A DNA stretch of 45,210 bases from Chthoniobacteraceae bacterium. Its GTDB lineage: Bacteria > Verrucomicrobiota > Verrucomicrobiia > Chthoniobacterales > Chthoniobacteraceae. The stretch is from assembly GCA_947449735.1 (NCBI GenBank), contig CANFTB010000039.1, positions 1-45,210 of the forward strand, given 5' to 3'. Below, piece after piece: positions 34,723-42,751 of this stretch. Each line of letters begins with the position of its first letter. The stretch's first letter is position 1. Both the position numbers and the translations under genes were made by a program. The notes beneath the pieces are model-generated. The model made no database searches, had not been told where the DNA came from, and saw nothing but the letters and a program-made list of their open reading frames with translations.

Positions 34723-35772
34723 ATGAGCTCTAAAACAATCAAAGTCGCCGTCATCGGCTACGGCTGGGCCGCCACCGCCCACATCGACGCCATCAACGCC
34801 ACCCCCCAGGCCGAGGTCGCCGCCGTCTGGAGTTCGCGCCCGCTGGACTCCGCCGAGTTGAGCGCCAAGCACGGTTCGAAGATCACCGCCTACACCGACC
34901 TCGCGAAGATGCTGGCGAACCCAGACATTCACGTCGTCGACATCACCAGTTACCCGAACCAGCACGCCGCCCAGTTCGTGGCCGCGGCGCGCGCCGGAAA
35001 ACACATCATCGTGGAGAAGCCGCTCGCGATCGAGTGGAGCGAGATTCTGGAGATGAAGAAGGCCGCGGACGAAGCCGGCACCAAAGTCTGCGTGTGCTTC
35101 GAATGCCGTTTCTCCTCACAGATGCTCGCGACCCGGGCCGTGATCGAACAGGGGCTGCTCGGAAGCCTCCACTACGGCGAGGTCGACTATTACCACGGTA
35201 TCGGGCCCTGGTACGGCCAGTACCGCTGGAACACCCAGCGCGCCCTCGGGGGCAGCGCCCTGCTCACCGCCGGCTGCCATGCGCTGGACGCCCTCCTGCT
35301 TTGCATGGACGCCGAGGTGGAGGAAGTGACCAGTTTCGCCACCCAGAGCGCGAATCCGATTTTCCAGAAATACGAGTACAAGACCTGCGCCACGACGCTC
35401 CTGCGGTTCGCCAACGGCGCCGTGGGCAAGACGGCGGCGGTGGTCGACTGTTTCCAACCGTATTACTTCCACACCCACCTCGTGGGCAGCGAAGGGTCGC
35501 TTCTGGACAACAAATTCCACAGCAACAAACTCAAGGGCCTCAACAAGGCCTCCTGGAGCGAGCTGTCCATGAAAATGCTGGATAGCGGCGACGTCAGCGA
35601 CCATCCCTACCAGAACCAGTTCGAAGCGTTTTTCGCCTCCCTCGACGGAGCCGCGGCCATGCCCCTGACCAGCTTCGCCGACGCCTTCGAAACCCACCGC
35701 GTGATCGCCGCCGCCGACCTTTCCGCGGCGGAACACCGTCCGGTGAAGATCGCCGAAATCGCGACGCGCTAA
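34723..35772 (+). CDS. Gfo/Idh/MocA-family oxidoreductase
   Basis: A 349-residue NAD(P)-dependent sugar oxidoreductase, apparently cytoplasmic because no signal is present. The Rossmann domain starts KVAVIGYGWAATAHIDAI. The EKP motif (HIIVEKPLAIEW) carries the conserved lysine, and the C-terminal substrate domain has the GGSALLTAGCHALDALL motif with the catalytic aspartate and histidine. An ATG at 34723 gives MSSKTIKVAV; upstream codons overlapping the cytochrome gene are rejected. Family members oxidise inositol, glucose-type sugars or keto-glycosides at one hydroxyl. With DUF1080 proteins nearby, a 3-keto-glycoside step is likely but not shown. Confidence 0.92.
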   Translation: MSSKTIKVAVIGYGWAATAHIDAINATPQAEVAAVWSSRPLDSAELSAKHGSKITAYTDLAKMLANPDIHVVDITSYPNQHAAQFVAAARAGKHIIVEKPLAIEWSEILEMKKAADEAGTKVCVCFECRFSSQMLATRAVIEQGLLGSLHYGEVDYYHGIGPWYGQYRWNTQRALGGSALLTAGCHALDALLLCMDAEVEEVTSFATQSANPIFQKYEYKTCATTLLRFANGAVGKTAAVVDCFQPYYFHTHLVGSEGSLLDNKFHSNKLKGLNKASWSELSMKMLDSGDVSDHPYQNQFEAFFASLDGAAAMPLTSFADAFETHRVIAAADLSAAEHRPVKIAEIATR

Positions 35773-35797
35773 CCGGAGCCCACCACCACCCTCCCGC

Positions 35798-36595
35798 ATG
35801 CCAAGCGCCCTCGCCATTGCCGCGCATCCCGACGACATCGAGTTCGGGATGGCGGGCACCCTGCTGCTTTTGAAAGAAGCCGGCTGGGAGATCCACACGA
35901 TGAACCTGTCCTCGGGCAACTTGGGCAGCATGGTGCTCTCCGCCGAACAAACCGCTAAGACGCGGCGCAGGGAGGCGCAGGCTTCCGCAAAGCTGCTGGG
36001 AGCGGGGTGGCACCCGCCGGTCTGCGATGACCTCGGCATCTTCTACGACGCCCCCACCCTCCGGCGTGTCTGCTCCGTCGTCCGCCGGGTGGCGCCAACC
36101 GTGATCCTCACCCATTCGCCGCAAGACTACATGGAGGACCACATGAACACCTCCCGCCTCGCGGTAACGGCTGCCTTCGCGCGCGGCATTCCCAACTACC
36201 CGTCCGTCCCGAAGCGCGCCCCGGTGCAGACGCCGGTGACCGTCTACCACGCGAGTCCGCACGGCCTCATGGACGGCCTCCGACGCGAGATCCATCCCGG
36301 CCTGTTCGTGAACACCGCCTCCGTGCACGCCCTCAAGCGTGAGGCGCTCGCCTGTCATGCCTCGCAAAAGGACTGGCTGGACGCCACGCAGGGCATGGAC
36401 AGCTACCTCGTGGCGATGGACGACTTCAGCCGGCGCCTCGGGAAGCTCTCACGCAAGTTCAAGCACGCCGAGGGCTGGCGGCGTCATTCGCACCTGGGCT
36501 TCTGCTCCGAAACCGCCGACCCGCTTTCCGAAGTGCTCGGCAAAAACTGCCTCATCAACGCAAAGTTCGAAAAGGCCCTGCGCGCAGGCGCCTGA
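35798..36595 (+). CDS. PIG-L family N-acetylglucosaminyl-type deacetylase
   Basis: A 265-residue zinc-dependent deacetylase of the LmbE/PIG-L family. The zinc motif AHPDDIEFG lies near residue 8. [19 protein letters not shown] supplies the second catalytic histidine region, and HSHLGF lies near the end. Family members remove N-acetyl groups from GlcNAc derivatives such as bacillithiol precursors or chitin fragments. It stands 25 bases after the Gfo/Idh gene and 41 before the NagB-like gene, so amino-sugar deacetylation followed by deamination or isomerisation is a natural reading. Confidence 0.92.
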   Translation: MPSALAIAAHPDDIEFGMAGTLLLLKEAGWEIHTMNLSSGNLGSMVLSAEQTAKTRRREAQASAKLLGAGWHPPVCDDLGIFYDAPTLRRVCSVVRRVAPTVILTHSPQDYMEDHMNTSRLAVTAAFARGIPNYPSVPKRAPVQTPVTVYHASPHGLMDGLRREIHPGLFVNTASVHALKREALACHASQKDWLDATQGMDSYLVAMDDFSRRLGKLSRKFKHAEGWRRHSHLGFCSETADPLSEVLGKNCLINAKFEKALRAGA

Positions 36596-36636
36596 GGCGG
36601 GCCGGTTGCCAGACCTCTTTCCACCTTCAAAACCCC

Positions 36637-37575
36637 ATGCCACACAAGACCAGCTCCATCTCCGCCGACTGGTGGGACTACACCACCCTGGATTCCGACA
36701 TCATCGAAGCCGTCGCTCGCCTCACCCCGAAGGAGCTCGAGCGTCTTTCGCGGCCCGGCTTCAAGGTGAGCCTCTACGATTCGCTGGCCGATTTCTACAT
36801 GGCGGAGGCGCTGGAATACATCACGGCCTGGCGCCAGAGCACGGCGGACAACCCCGTGGGGGTGTGCGGTCCCATCGGCCCCACAGAGCATCTCCCGCTG
36901 GTGGCGCGGCTGGTCAACACGCTCGGGCTCAAGCTGGGTTCGGCGCATTTTTGGGGGATGGACGAATGGTACGATCCCGCCACCGGGCTGGAGGTTCCTG
37001 TGACCCACCCGCTCAGCTTCGAGCGCGCCGACCGCGAACTGTGTTTTAACAAGATCGAAAAGCCGCTCCGCATTCCGGACGCCCAGCTGCATTTCCCAAA
37101 GGCCGACACCTCGGCGTACAAGGCGAGCTGGAAGTCGGGGGTGCGCTGCGCCCTCATGCAGGGCGGCCAGGGCGACGTCAAACACTGGGCGTTCAATGAT
37201 CCGCTCCCTCGCAAGGGCAAGTTCAAGGACGCGCCACCCTCGGGCGCGGAGTTCCGCAAGCTGGCGACGCGCATCGTCGACCTGCATCCGTTGACGATCG
37301 CGCAGAACGCGCGCACCAGCGGCGGCGGCAACATTGCGATGGTGCCGACGAAGGCGATCACGGTGGGGCCCGTGGAAACGTGGATGGCCGAGAAGGTGTC
37401 CATCTGGCACGCAGGCAACCACGACAACCCGTTCGGACAGCGTCTCACCGCCTACATGATTTCCAAGGGCATCGTGAACACCGCCGTTCCGATGTCCCTG
37501 CTCGCAGACCATCCCAACGTGCACTTCCACTATTTTCGCGGAGGCATCGGCACTTGCGCCGTGGAAATGCACTAG
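36637..37575 (+). CDS. NagB-like glucosamine-6-phosphate isomerase/deaminase homologue, copy B
   Basis: A 312-residue paralogue of the protein at 22487, equal in length and similar throughout: [75 protein letters not shown], and an identical-type ending [10 protein letters not shown]. It belongs to the NagB superfamily but lacks the canonical GLATGSTP loop. In this cluster it follows the PIG-L deacetylase, which supports an amino-sugar phosphate as substrate. Half of a palindromic repeat lies six bases after its stop. Confidence 0.85.
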   Translation: MPHKTSSISADWWDYTTLDSDIIEAVARLTPKELERLSRPGFKVSLYDSLADFYMAEALEYITAWRQSTADNPVGVCGPIGPTEHLPLVARLVNTLGLKLGSAHFWGMDEWYDPATGLEVPVTHPLSFERADRELCFNKIEKPLRIPDAQLHFPKADTSAYKASWKSGVRCALMQGGQGDVKHWAFNDPLPRKGKFKDAPPSGAEFRKLATRIVDLHPLTIAQNARTSGGGNIAMVPTKAITVGPVETWMAEKVSIWHAGNHDNPFGQRLTAYMISKGIVNTAVPMSLLADHPNVHFHYFRGGIGTCAVEMH

Positions 37576-37580
37576 GAGGG

Positions 37581-37610
37581 GGTCACGCGGAGCCGCGGAG
37601 GACGCGGAGG
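37581..37610 (-). repeat. GC-rich palindromic intergenic repeat, copy 3 (half element)
   Basis: GGTCACGCGGAGCCGCGGAG followed by GACGCGGAGG matches the first arm of copy 2. The AT-rich centre and the closing arm are missing, so this is a truncated element in the 160-base gap between the NagB-like and isomerase genes. Nothing else is recognisable in that gap. Confidence 0.7.
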
Positions 37611-37734
37611 GAAGAGTTAAAAAACGGAAGCTATCCCTCAGAATTTCAGCGCCTCACTCCCGGATCCAACCCTTGAACGATTCAATTCTTTAGCACTCAT
37701 TCACTCCCTTACCCCATCCTCCCAGAACCCACAC

Positions 37735-38628
37735 ATGAACCGTCGCAACTTCCTCCTCACAGGCGCCGCCGCCATCGCCGGTGCCGCCTTGCGCCCCGTC
37801 CTCGCGCAAACGCCCGCCACGCCTATTAAAAAGGCGATCAATCTCGGCATGGCCAAAGGCGCGGCAGGTGCCTCCATCGCCGACCGCTTCAAGATGGCGC
37901 GCGACGCCGGTTTTGACGGGATCGAACTCAACCTGCCAGACGAACAACTGAGCGTCGACATCCTCCAACAGGCCAAGGCCGCCAGCGGCCTCGAGATCGC
38001 CGGCATCATCTGCACCCCGCACTGGAGCTTTCCCCTCTCCGACCCCGACCCCGCCAAGCGCGAACGCACCGTGCGCGGCCTCCAGCTCGCCCTCGAACAG
38101 GGCGGCCAGCTCGGCTGCAAACGCGTGCTGCTCGTGCCGGGCGTGGTCAACGCGCAGGTCAACTACGCGCAGTGCTGGGAGCGTTCTCAGGAAGGCATCA
38201 AGCGCTGCCTCGATGCCGCAGAAAAGGCCAAGTGCCATATCGCCATCGAGAACGTCTGGAACCAGTTTATCCTCAACCCGGTCGAGGCGGCGCGTTTTGT
38301 GGACGCGCTGTCCAGCCCCTGGGTGGGCTGGCATTTCGACATCGGCAACTGCGTGGTCAACGGCTGGCCCGAACACTGGCCGCAAATCCTCGGCAAGCGC
38401 ATGCTGAATCTCCACATCAAGGAGTTCAGCCGGAAAAAAGCCAACGATGAGGGCCTCCGCAAAGGTTTCGGCGTGGAACTGGGCGAGGGCGACGTCAACT
38501 GGCCCGCCGTGATGCAGGCCGTGCGCGAAAGCGGGTACACCGGCTACGGCATCGCCGAGGTGCCCGGCGGCGACGCAACGCGCCTCCAGTTCCTCTCAGA
38601 GCGCATGAGCAAACTTCTCAACGGATGA
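37735..38628 (+). CDS. Exported TIM-barrel sugar isomerase/epimerase
   Basis: A 297-residue protein of the xylose-isomerase-like TIM barrel family (AP endonuclease 2 fold; hydroxypyruvate isomerase/tagatose epimerase type). The N-terminus MNRRNFLLTGAAAIAGAAL is a twin-arginine signal, so it is folded before export. Metal ligands are visible in AIENVWNQF (Glu), WHFDIGN (Asp), NLHIKEF (His) and GIAEVPGG (Glu). Other family members epimerise or isomerise keto-sugars; some act on 3-keto-glucose. Its stop overlaps the ATG of the aldo/keto reductase (ATGA), showing coupling. Confidence 0.9.
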   Translation: MNRRNFLLTGAAAIAGAALRPVLAQTPATPIKKAINLGMAKGAAGASIADRFKMARDAGFDGIELNLPDEQLSVDILQQAKAASGLEIAGIICTPHWSFPLSDPDPAKRERTVRGLQLALEQGGQLGCKRVLLVPGVVNAQVNYAQCWERSQEGIKRCLDAAEKAKCHIAIENVWNQFILNPVEAARFVDALSSPWVGWHFDIGNCVVNGWPEHWPQILGKRMLNLHIKEFSRKKANDEGLRKGFGVELGEGDVNWPAVMQAVRESGYTGYGIAEVPGGDATRLQFLSERMSKLLNG

Positions 38629-39476
38629 TTCCCACAACCTTCCTTCTTGGCGGCGACATCAGCGTGAACCGGGTCGGGTTTGGCGCGATGCGCCTCTGCG
38701 CCCAGCCCGGCAACTTCGGCCCTTATCCCGACTGGGAGGCAGGCAAGCGCCTAGTCCTGCGCGCCGTCGAGCTGGGCGTCAACTTCATCGACACCGCTCA
38801 CGCCTACGGCCCCGGCTGGAACGAAACGCTCATCGGCGAAGCACTCGCCGGAACCAGCGAGAAGGTGTGCGTCACCACCAAGGGCGGGGTCGAAAAGACC
38901 GCGCCGGACAAGGTGTTCCCCGACGGCCGTCCAGAACAGTTGCGGAAACGCTGCGAGGAAAGCCTCGGGCGCCTGCGCGTTTCATGCATCGACCTGTACC
39001 AGCTGCACCGGCCGGATCCCGCGGTGCCCTTTGAGGAAAGCGTCGGAGCGCTGGCGCAGCTCCGGGCGGAGGGGAAGATCCGGCATGTCGGCCTTTCCAA
39101 CGTCTCGGCTGCGCAACTGGAGGCGGCGCTCGCGATTGTCCCGATCGCCTCGGTGCAAAACCGCTTCAACCTCGACGAACGCGAGGACACCCCGGTTTTG
39201 GAAGCCTGCGAAAAGCACGGGATCGCCTACCTGCCCTGGGGACCGCTCGCCGCAAAGCCCTTCGCACCGGACGCCCCGCTGACGCGCGACGAGCGTCTGA
39301 CCGCGATCGCCCGCGCCCACGGGGCCACGGCGGGCCAGGTCGCGCTTTCCTGGCTGCTGCACCGTTCTCCAAACATCGTGGCGATCCCGGGCACCACCTC
39401 GTTGGCGCACCTGGAGGAGAACGCAGCAGCCGCGCGCCTGCGACTCACGCCCCAGGAACTTGCCCTGATTGATTAG
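38625..39476 (+). CDS. Aldo/keto reductase
   Basis: A 283-residue cytoplasmic NADPH-dependent oxidoreductase. The catalytic tetrad is visible: Asp and Tyr in NFIDTAHAYGPG, Lys in VTTKGG, His in YQLHRPD. The NADPH site near the end reads IPGTTSLAHLEENAAA. It resembles the pyridoxal reductase/aldose dehydrogenase branch. Its start overlaps the isomerase stop by four bases, and it ends the second sugar cluster. It probably reduces or oxidises a sugar released by the pathway. Confidence 0.93.
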   Translation: MIPTTFLLGGDISVNRVGFGAMRLCAQPGNFGPYPDWEAGKRLVLRAVELGVNFIDTAHAYGPGWNETLIGEALAGTSEKVCVTTKGGVEKTAPDKVFPDGRPEQLRKRCEESLGRLRVSCIDLYQLHRPDPAVPFEESVGALAQLRAEGKIRHVGLSNVSAAQLEAALAIVPIASVQNRFNLDEREDTPVLEACEKHGIAYLPWGPLAAKPFAPDAPLTRDERLTAIARAHGATAGQVALSWLLHRSPNIVAIPGTTSLAHLEENAAAARLRLTPQELALID

Positions 39477-39515
39477 GCGAAGGCGCGCGCTTTGCGAAAT
39501 GGGAGGAGGAGGCGG

Positions 39516-40322
39516 TTACGCCTCTTCCTGCACCGGGTTGGTCAGGCGGCCGATTCCTTCAATCTCGATGGTCACGACGTCGCCCGCCTTCAACCAGCGG
39601 GGCTCCGGCTTTGTGGCCATCCCGACGCCGCTCGGAGTTCCGGTGAGAATGACCGTGCCGGGCACCAGCGTCGTGCTGCCGCTCAGGTAGGAAATCAGTT
39701 CGGCCACATTGAAGGCCATGTCCGCCGTGTTGGAATCCTGCACGGTTTCGCCGTTGAGCTCAGTGCGGATCCGGAGCGCGTTCGGGTTGGGAATGCCGGC
39801 CGGAGTGACGAGGCACGGCCCGAGGGGCGCGAAGGTGTCGAAAAACTTCCCGCGGCACCACTGGCCGCCGCCGAGCTTGATCTGGTGGTCACGCGCGGAC
39901 ACATCGTTCGCGCAGGTGTAGCCCAGCACGTATTCGAGGGCGTCTTTGCTGCTCACGTTTTTGCAGGCCTTTCCGATGACGACCGCAAGCTCGCACTCGT
40001 AGTCCACTTCGTCGCTCCGCAAATGGCGGGGCAGTTCAATCGGCGCGCCCGGATGCTGGAGGGTGTTGATGCCCTTCACAAAAAGCACGGGCCTTTCGGG
40101 CAGTTTCATCCCGCTCTCCTCGGCGTGCTTCTTATAGTTCAACCCGATGCAAAGAATCTGGGTGGGGACCACTGGAGCCAGCAGGCTGGCGATCTCTGCA
40201 CGCTCGCCCGTCACGGTGTGGTGTCCAAAAATATCGCCCTCGATGCGCAGGGCATGACCGTCCTCCTGTTGGCTGGCGTAATGGGCGTGGCCGGACGGGT
40301 CTGTGTAACGGATGATTTTCAT
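39516..40322 (-). CDS. Fumarylacetoacetate hydrolase family protein
   Basis: A 268-residue cytoplasmic, divalent-metal-dependent C-C bond hydrolase. The first 55 residues form the small N-terminal domain. The FAH core starts ILCIGLNYKKHAEE, has metal ligands in VDYECELAVVIG and ANDVSARD, and ends LTGTPSGVGMATKP. Relatives include 2,4-diketo-3-deoxy-L-fuconate hydrolase, 2-hydroxyhepta-2,4-diene-1,7-dioate isomerase and acylpyruvases. It lies 111 bases after the SDR gene on the same strand, a pair typical of the non-phosphorylated L-fucose/L-rhamnose route, but the first steps of that route are not in the window. Confidence 0.92.
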   Translation of the reverse strand: MKIIRYTDPSGHAHYASQQEDGHALRIEGDIFGHHTVTGERAEIASLLAPVVPTQILCIGLNYKKHAEESGMKLPERPVLFVKGINTLQHPGAPIELPRHLRSDEVDYECELAVVIGKACKNVSSKDALEYVLGYTCANDVSARDHQIKLGGGQWCRGKFFDTFAPLGPCLVTPAGIPNPNALRIRTELNGETVQDSNTADMAFNVAELISYLSGSTTLVPGTVILTGTPSGVGMATKPEPRWLKAGDVVTIEIEGIGRLTNPVQEEA

Positions 40323-40433
40323 GAGTTTATCTGGGTGGTTGAGCCGGATCCGGCTGTTGAAGTTTTGAGAGGTTAAAAATCCATGTCCCCCCGCGCAAGA
40401 AGACTGATGCGCCGGTGTTTTGTTTGAGGAGAC

Positions 40434-41189
40434 TCACTTTCCGGCGCTCCATCCGCCGTCGATCATCTGGCAGCTGCCGGTGACCATCGCGCTTTCATCC
40501 GCGGCAAGGTAAAGCGCCGCGGCGGCCACCTCGTCGGGCAGCACCATGCGCCCGTTCAACTGGGTAGAAGCCATTTCCCGGTAGGCGGCGTCGCGGTCGG
40601 GGTACTCCGCCAGGCGGGCCTGAACAAAAGGCGTCTCGACTCTGCCGGGGCAAATCGCATTGAAGCGCACGCCGGTGGACGAATGGTCCAGTGCAAGCGC
40701 ACGTGTCAGCCCCACCACGGCGTGTTTGCTCACCGTGTAGGCCAGGCGATCCCGGACCGCGACGATGCCGCCGATGGAGGCGAGGTTGATCACGCTTCCG
40801 GACTTGCGCTCGAGCATCGCGGGGACGAACGCCTTGCAAAGGTTGAACGGTCCCCGGACGTTGACCGAATGCAGGCGGTCCAGGTCGGCGGCCGCCGTGG
40901 CGGTCAAGTTGCCCACATGGCCGATGCCTGCGTTGTTCACCAGAACGTCCAGGGCTGGCAACGTCTTCGCAAGCGCCTCCGAGGCTTCGGCGTCGCTCAC
41001 GTCGAGCGACACGAAATGGGCGGAGCCTCCCTGCGCCTTAATGCCCTCGACCGTAGCTCCCCCGCCGGCAGCATCGCGGTCGGCCACCCATACCGTCGCT
41101 CCCTGGCGGGCAAAAAGTTCGGCGATGGCGCGGCCGATTCCAGAGCCGGCACCGGTGACTAGGGCGTTTTTTTGATCGAGACGGAACAT
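40434..41189 (-). CDS. Short-chain dehydrogenase/reductase
   Basis: A 251-residue classical SDR. The cofactor motif TGAGSGIG is near residue 12, NNAG at about 87, the active site is Ser in NLASIGG and Tyr-x3-Lys in AYTVSKHA, and the product-side motif reads CPGRVETPF. An acidic residue after the second strand (VADRDA) favours NAD+. With the adjacent FAH-family gene it could oxidise 2-keto-3-deoxy-L-fuconate or a similar sugar acid; other polyol or sugar substrates are possible. Confidence 0.93.
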   Translation of the reverse strand: MFRLDQKNALVTGAGSGIGRAIAELFARQGATVWVADRDAAGGGATVEGIKAQGGSAHFVSLDVSDAEASEALAKTLPALDVLVNNAGIGHVGNLTATAAADLDRLHSVNVRGPFNLCKAFVPAMLERKSGSVINLASIGGIVAVRDRLAYTVSKHAVVGLTRALALDHSSTGVRFNAICPGRVETPFVQARLAEYPDRDAAYREMASTQLNGRMVLPDEVAAAALYLAADESAMVTGSCQMIDGGWSAGK

Positions 41190-41400
41190 GTGATGATTTT
41201 TGGGAGGTAAGATTCGGGGAGTTCAAAAGGCTGTGACGGAAGTCGCCGCCCCGGCAAGGACTCGTCATAAAAGGTAAACAGCAACCGCGTGCAAAACGGA
41301 AGCACAAGGACGCACGCAGCCGCCCCCGGACCGGTGGACGGATTCTGATTCTGAGTGGGTGGGTTTTGGGGGATGAGAGAACTCACCCTGAAAACGGAGG

Positions 41401-41492
41401 TTCACGCGGCACGGAGCCGCGGAGGGGAATAAATAATTCTGCTCTATTTGTTTAGAAGTTTTCTCTCCGCGCCCTCCGCGGCCCCGCGTGAG
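41401..41492 (+). repeat. GC-rich palindromic intergenic repeat, copy 4
   Basis: TTCACGCGGCACGGAGCCGC opens the element, an AT-rich centre follows (AATAAATAATTCTGCTC), and it closes CTCCGCGCCCTCCGCGG with CCCCGCGTGAGATCCTC. It has the same orientation as copy 1, and the match continues beyond the arms (GATCCTCTT, TTCGGC.TTCG). It occupies the 41190-41581 gap, where no gene is seen. Confidence 0.85.
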
Positions 41493-41581
41493 ATCCTCTT
41501 TTCTCTCGGACTTCGGCGTTCGGACTAGCAGGGCTGCCTGGAGTTCCAGAGAGACGCGGCAGTTTTGAGCCGCCATCCGGG

Positions 41582-41977
41582 CTACTGCAGGACCACGCTC
41601 GCCGCCGCGCCGAGGCTCGTGTGCGTCAGACTGATCAGGATGCGGGTGACGCCCCGCCGCGCCGCCAGCTCCGCCCCCCTGCCCTGCAGGCGGACCAAGG
41701 GCGCCCCCGCGGCGTCGTGAAACACCTCGATGTCCAGCCACCCGATTTCAGCGCCGATCCCTGTTCCGAACGCCTTGGACACCGCCTCCTTGGCGGCGAA
41801 CCGGGCGGCGTAAAAAGCGCCGGGACTCTGCTTGGAAGCGCAGTAACGGCGCTCCTCTTCGGTGAAAACCCTCTCCAGAAAACGCGCCCCCTGCCGCTGC
41901 ACCACCTCTTCAAAACGCCCGACATCTACCAGATCAATCCCGAGCCCGATCACGCCACCTGGGACAGTTCCGCTCAT
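41582..41977 (-). CDS. acpS: Holo-[acyl-carrier-protein] synthase
   Basis: A 131-residue 4'-phosphopantetheinyl transferase that activates acyl carrier protein for fatty-acid synthesis. The magnesium motif GIDLVDVGRFEE lies near the N-terminus and FAAKEAVSKAFGTG holds the second metal ligand and the CoA contact. The end ISLTHTSLGAAASVVL matches the family. The gene begins four bases after pdxJ, so it is the last gene of the purH-pdxJ-acpS operon. Confidence 0.96.
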   Translation of the reverse strand: MSGTVPGGVIGLGIDLVDVGRFEEVVQRQGARFLERVFTEEERRYCASKQSPGAFYAARFAAKEAVSKAFGTGIGAEIGWLDIEVFHDAAGAPLVRLQGRGAELAARRGVTRILISLTHTSLGAAASVVLQ

Positions 41978-41981
41978 GAGT

Positions 41982-42749
41982 CTAGGCTCCCCCGCGCATC
42001 AAGCGGAGCATTTCACGCACCGCTGCATCGAGTCCCGAAAACACCGCCCGCGAAACAATCGAATGGCCGATGTTCAAATCCGCGAGGTGTTCCACTCCCC
42101 GGATCAGCGCGATGTTCTGATAATTGATCCCGTGCCCGGCGTTGACCTGCAAGCCGCCCCCGTGGGCGTGCCGGGAAGCCTCGGCGATGCGTTCCAACTC
42201 CCTGCTCTGGGCCGCTCCCTGCGCGTTGGCAAAAGCGCCGGTGTGCAGTTCCACCATTTCCGCTCCGAGCGCGATCGAGGCGTCGATCTGCCTAAGGTCG
42301 GGCTCGATGAACAGGCTGACCCGGATTCCGGACTCCTGCAATCGGCCGATGGTCCCCCGCAGTTCCTCCTCGTGTCCCACCACGGCAAGCCCCCCCTCCG
42401 TTGTGACTTCCCGTCGGTTTTCGGGAACGAGGCACACTTCCTCGGGCTTCAACCGGAGGGCGATCTCGAGAATTTCAGGGGTGTTCCCCATTTCGAGGTT
42501 GAGGCGCGCCTTCAGCTTTTCCCTGAGACGGAACACGTCCGCGTCCTGAATGTGCCTGCGGTCGCCCCTGAGGTGCACCGTGATCCCGTGGGCGCCCGCC
42601 CGCTCGCACACAGCCGCGGCCTCCAGCACGTCCGGTTCGCAATTGTGCGCATCCATCAGCCCCGGATAGCGCGCCTGCCGCAAAGTCGCGACGTGGTCGA
42701 TGTTCACCCCGAGTTCGAGACCCGCCTGCCGTGTCGGAAGCGCCCCCAT
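41982..42749 (-). CDS. pdxJ: Pyridoxine 5'-phosphate synthase
   Basis: A 255-residue cytoplasmic TIM-barrel enzyme that condenses 1-deoxy-xylulose-5-phosphate with 3-amino-2-oxopropyl phosphate to pyridoxine 5'-phosphate. It has the opening LGVNIDHVATLRQAR, GAHGITVHLRGDRRHI, EVCLVPENRREVTTEGG, FIEPD, ELHTGAFA and the closing NIGHSIVSRAVFSGL. The ATG at 42749 lies two bases after the purH stop; longer upstream readings run out of frame through purH and are rejected. Confidence 0.97.
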   Translation of the reverse strand: MGALPTRQAGLELGVNIDHVATLRQARYPGLMDAHNCEPDVLEAAAVCERAGAHGITVHLRGDRRHIQDADVFRLREKLKARLNLEMGNTPEILEIALRLKPEEVCLVPENRREVTTEGGLAVVGHEEELRGTIGRLQESGIRVSLFIEPDLRQIDASIALGAEMVELHTGAFANAQGAAQSRELERIAEASRHAHGGGLQVNAGHGINYQNIALIRGVEHLADLNIGHSIVSRAVFSGLDAAVREMLRLMRGGA

Positions 42750-42751
42750 GC

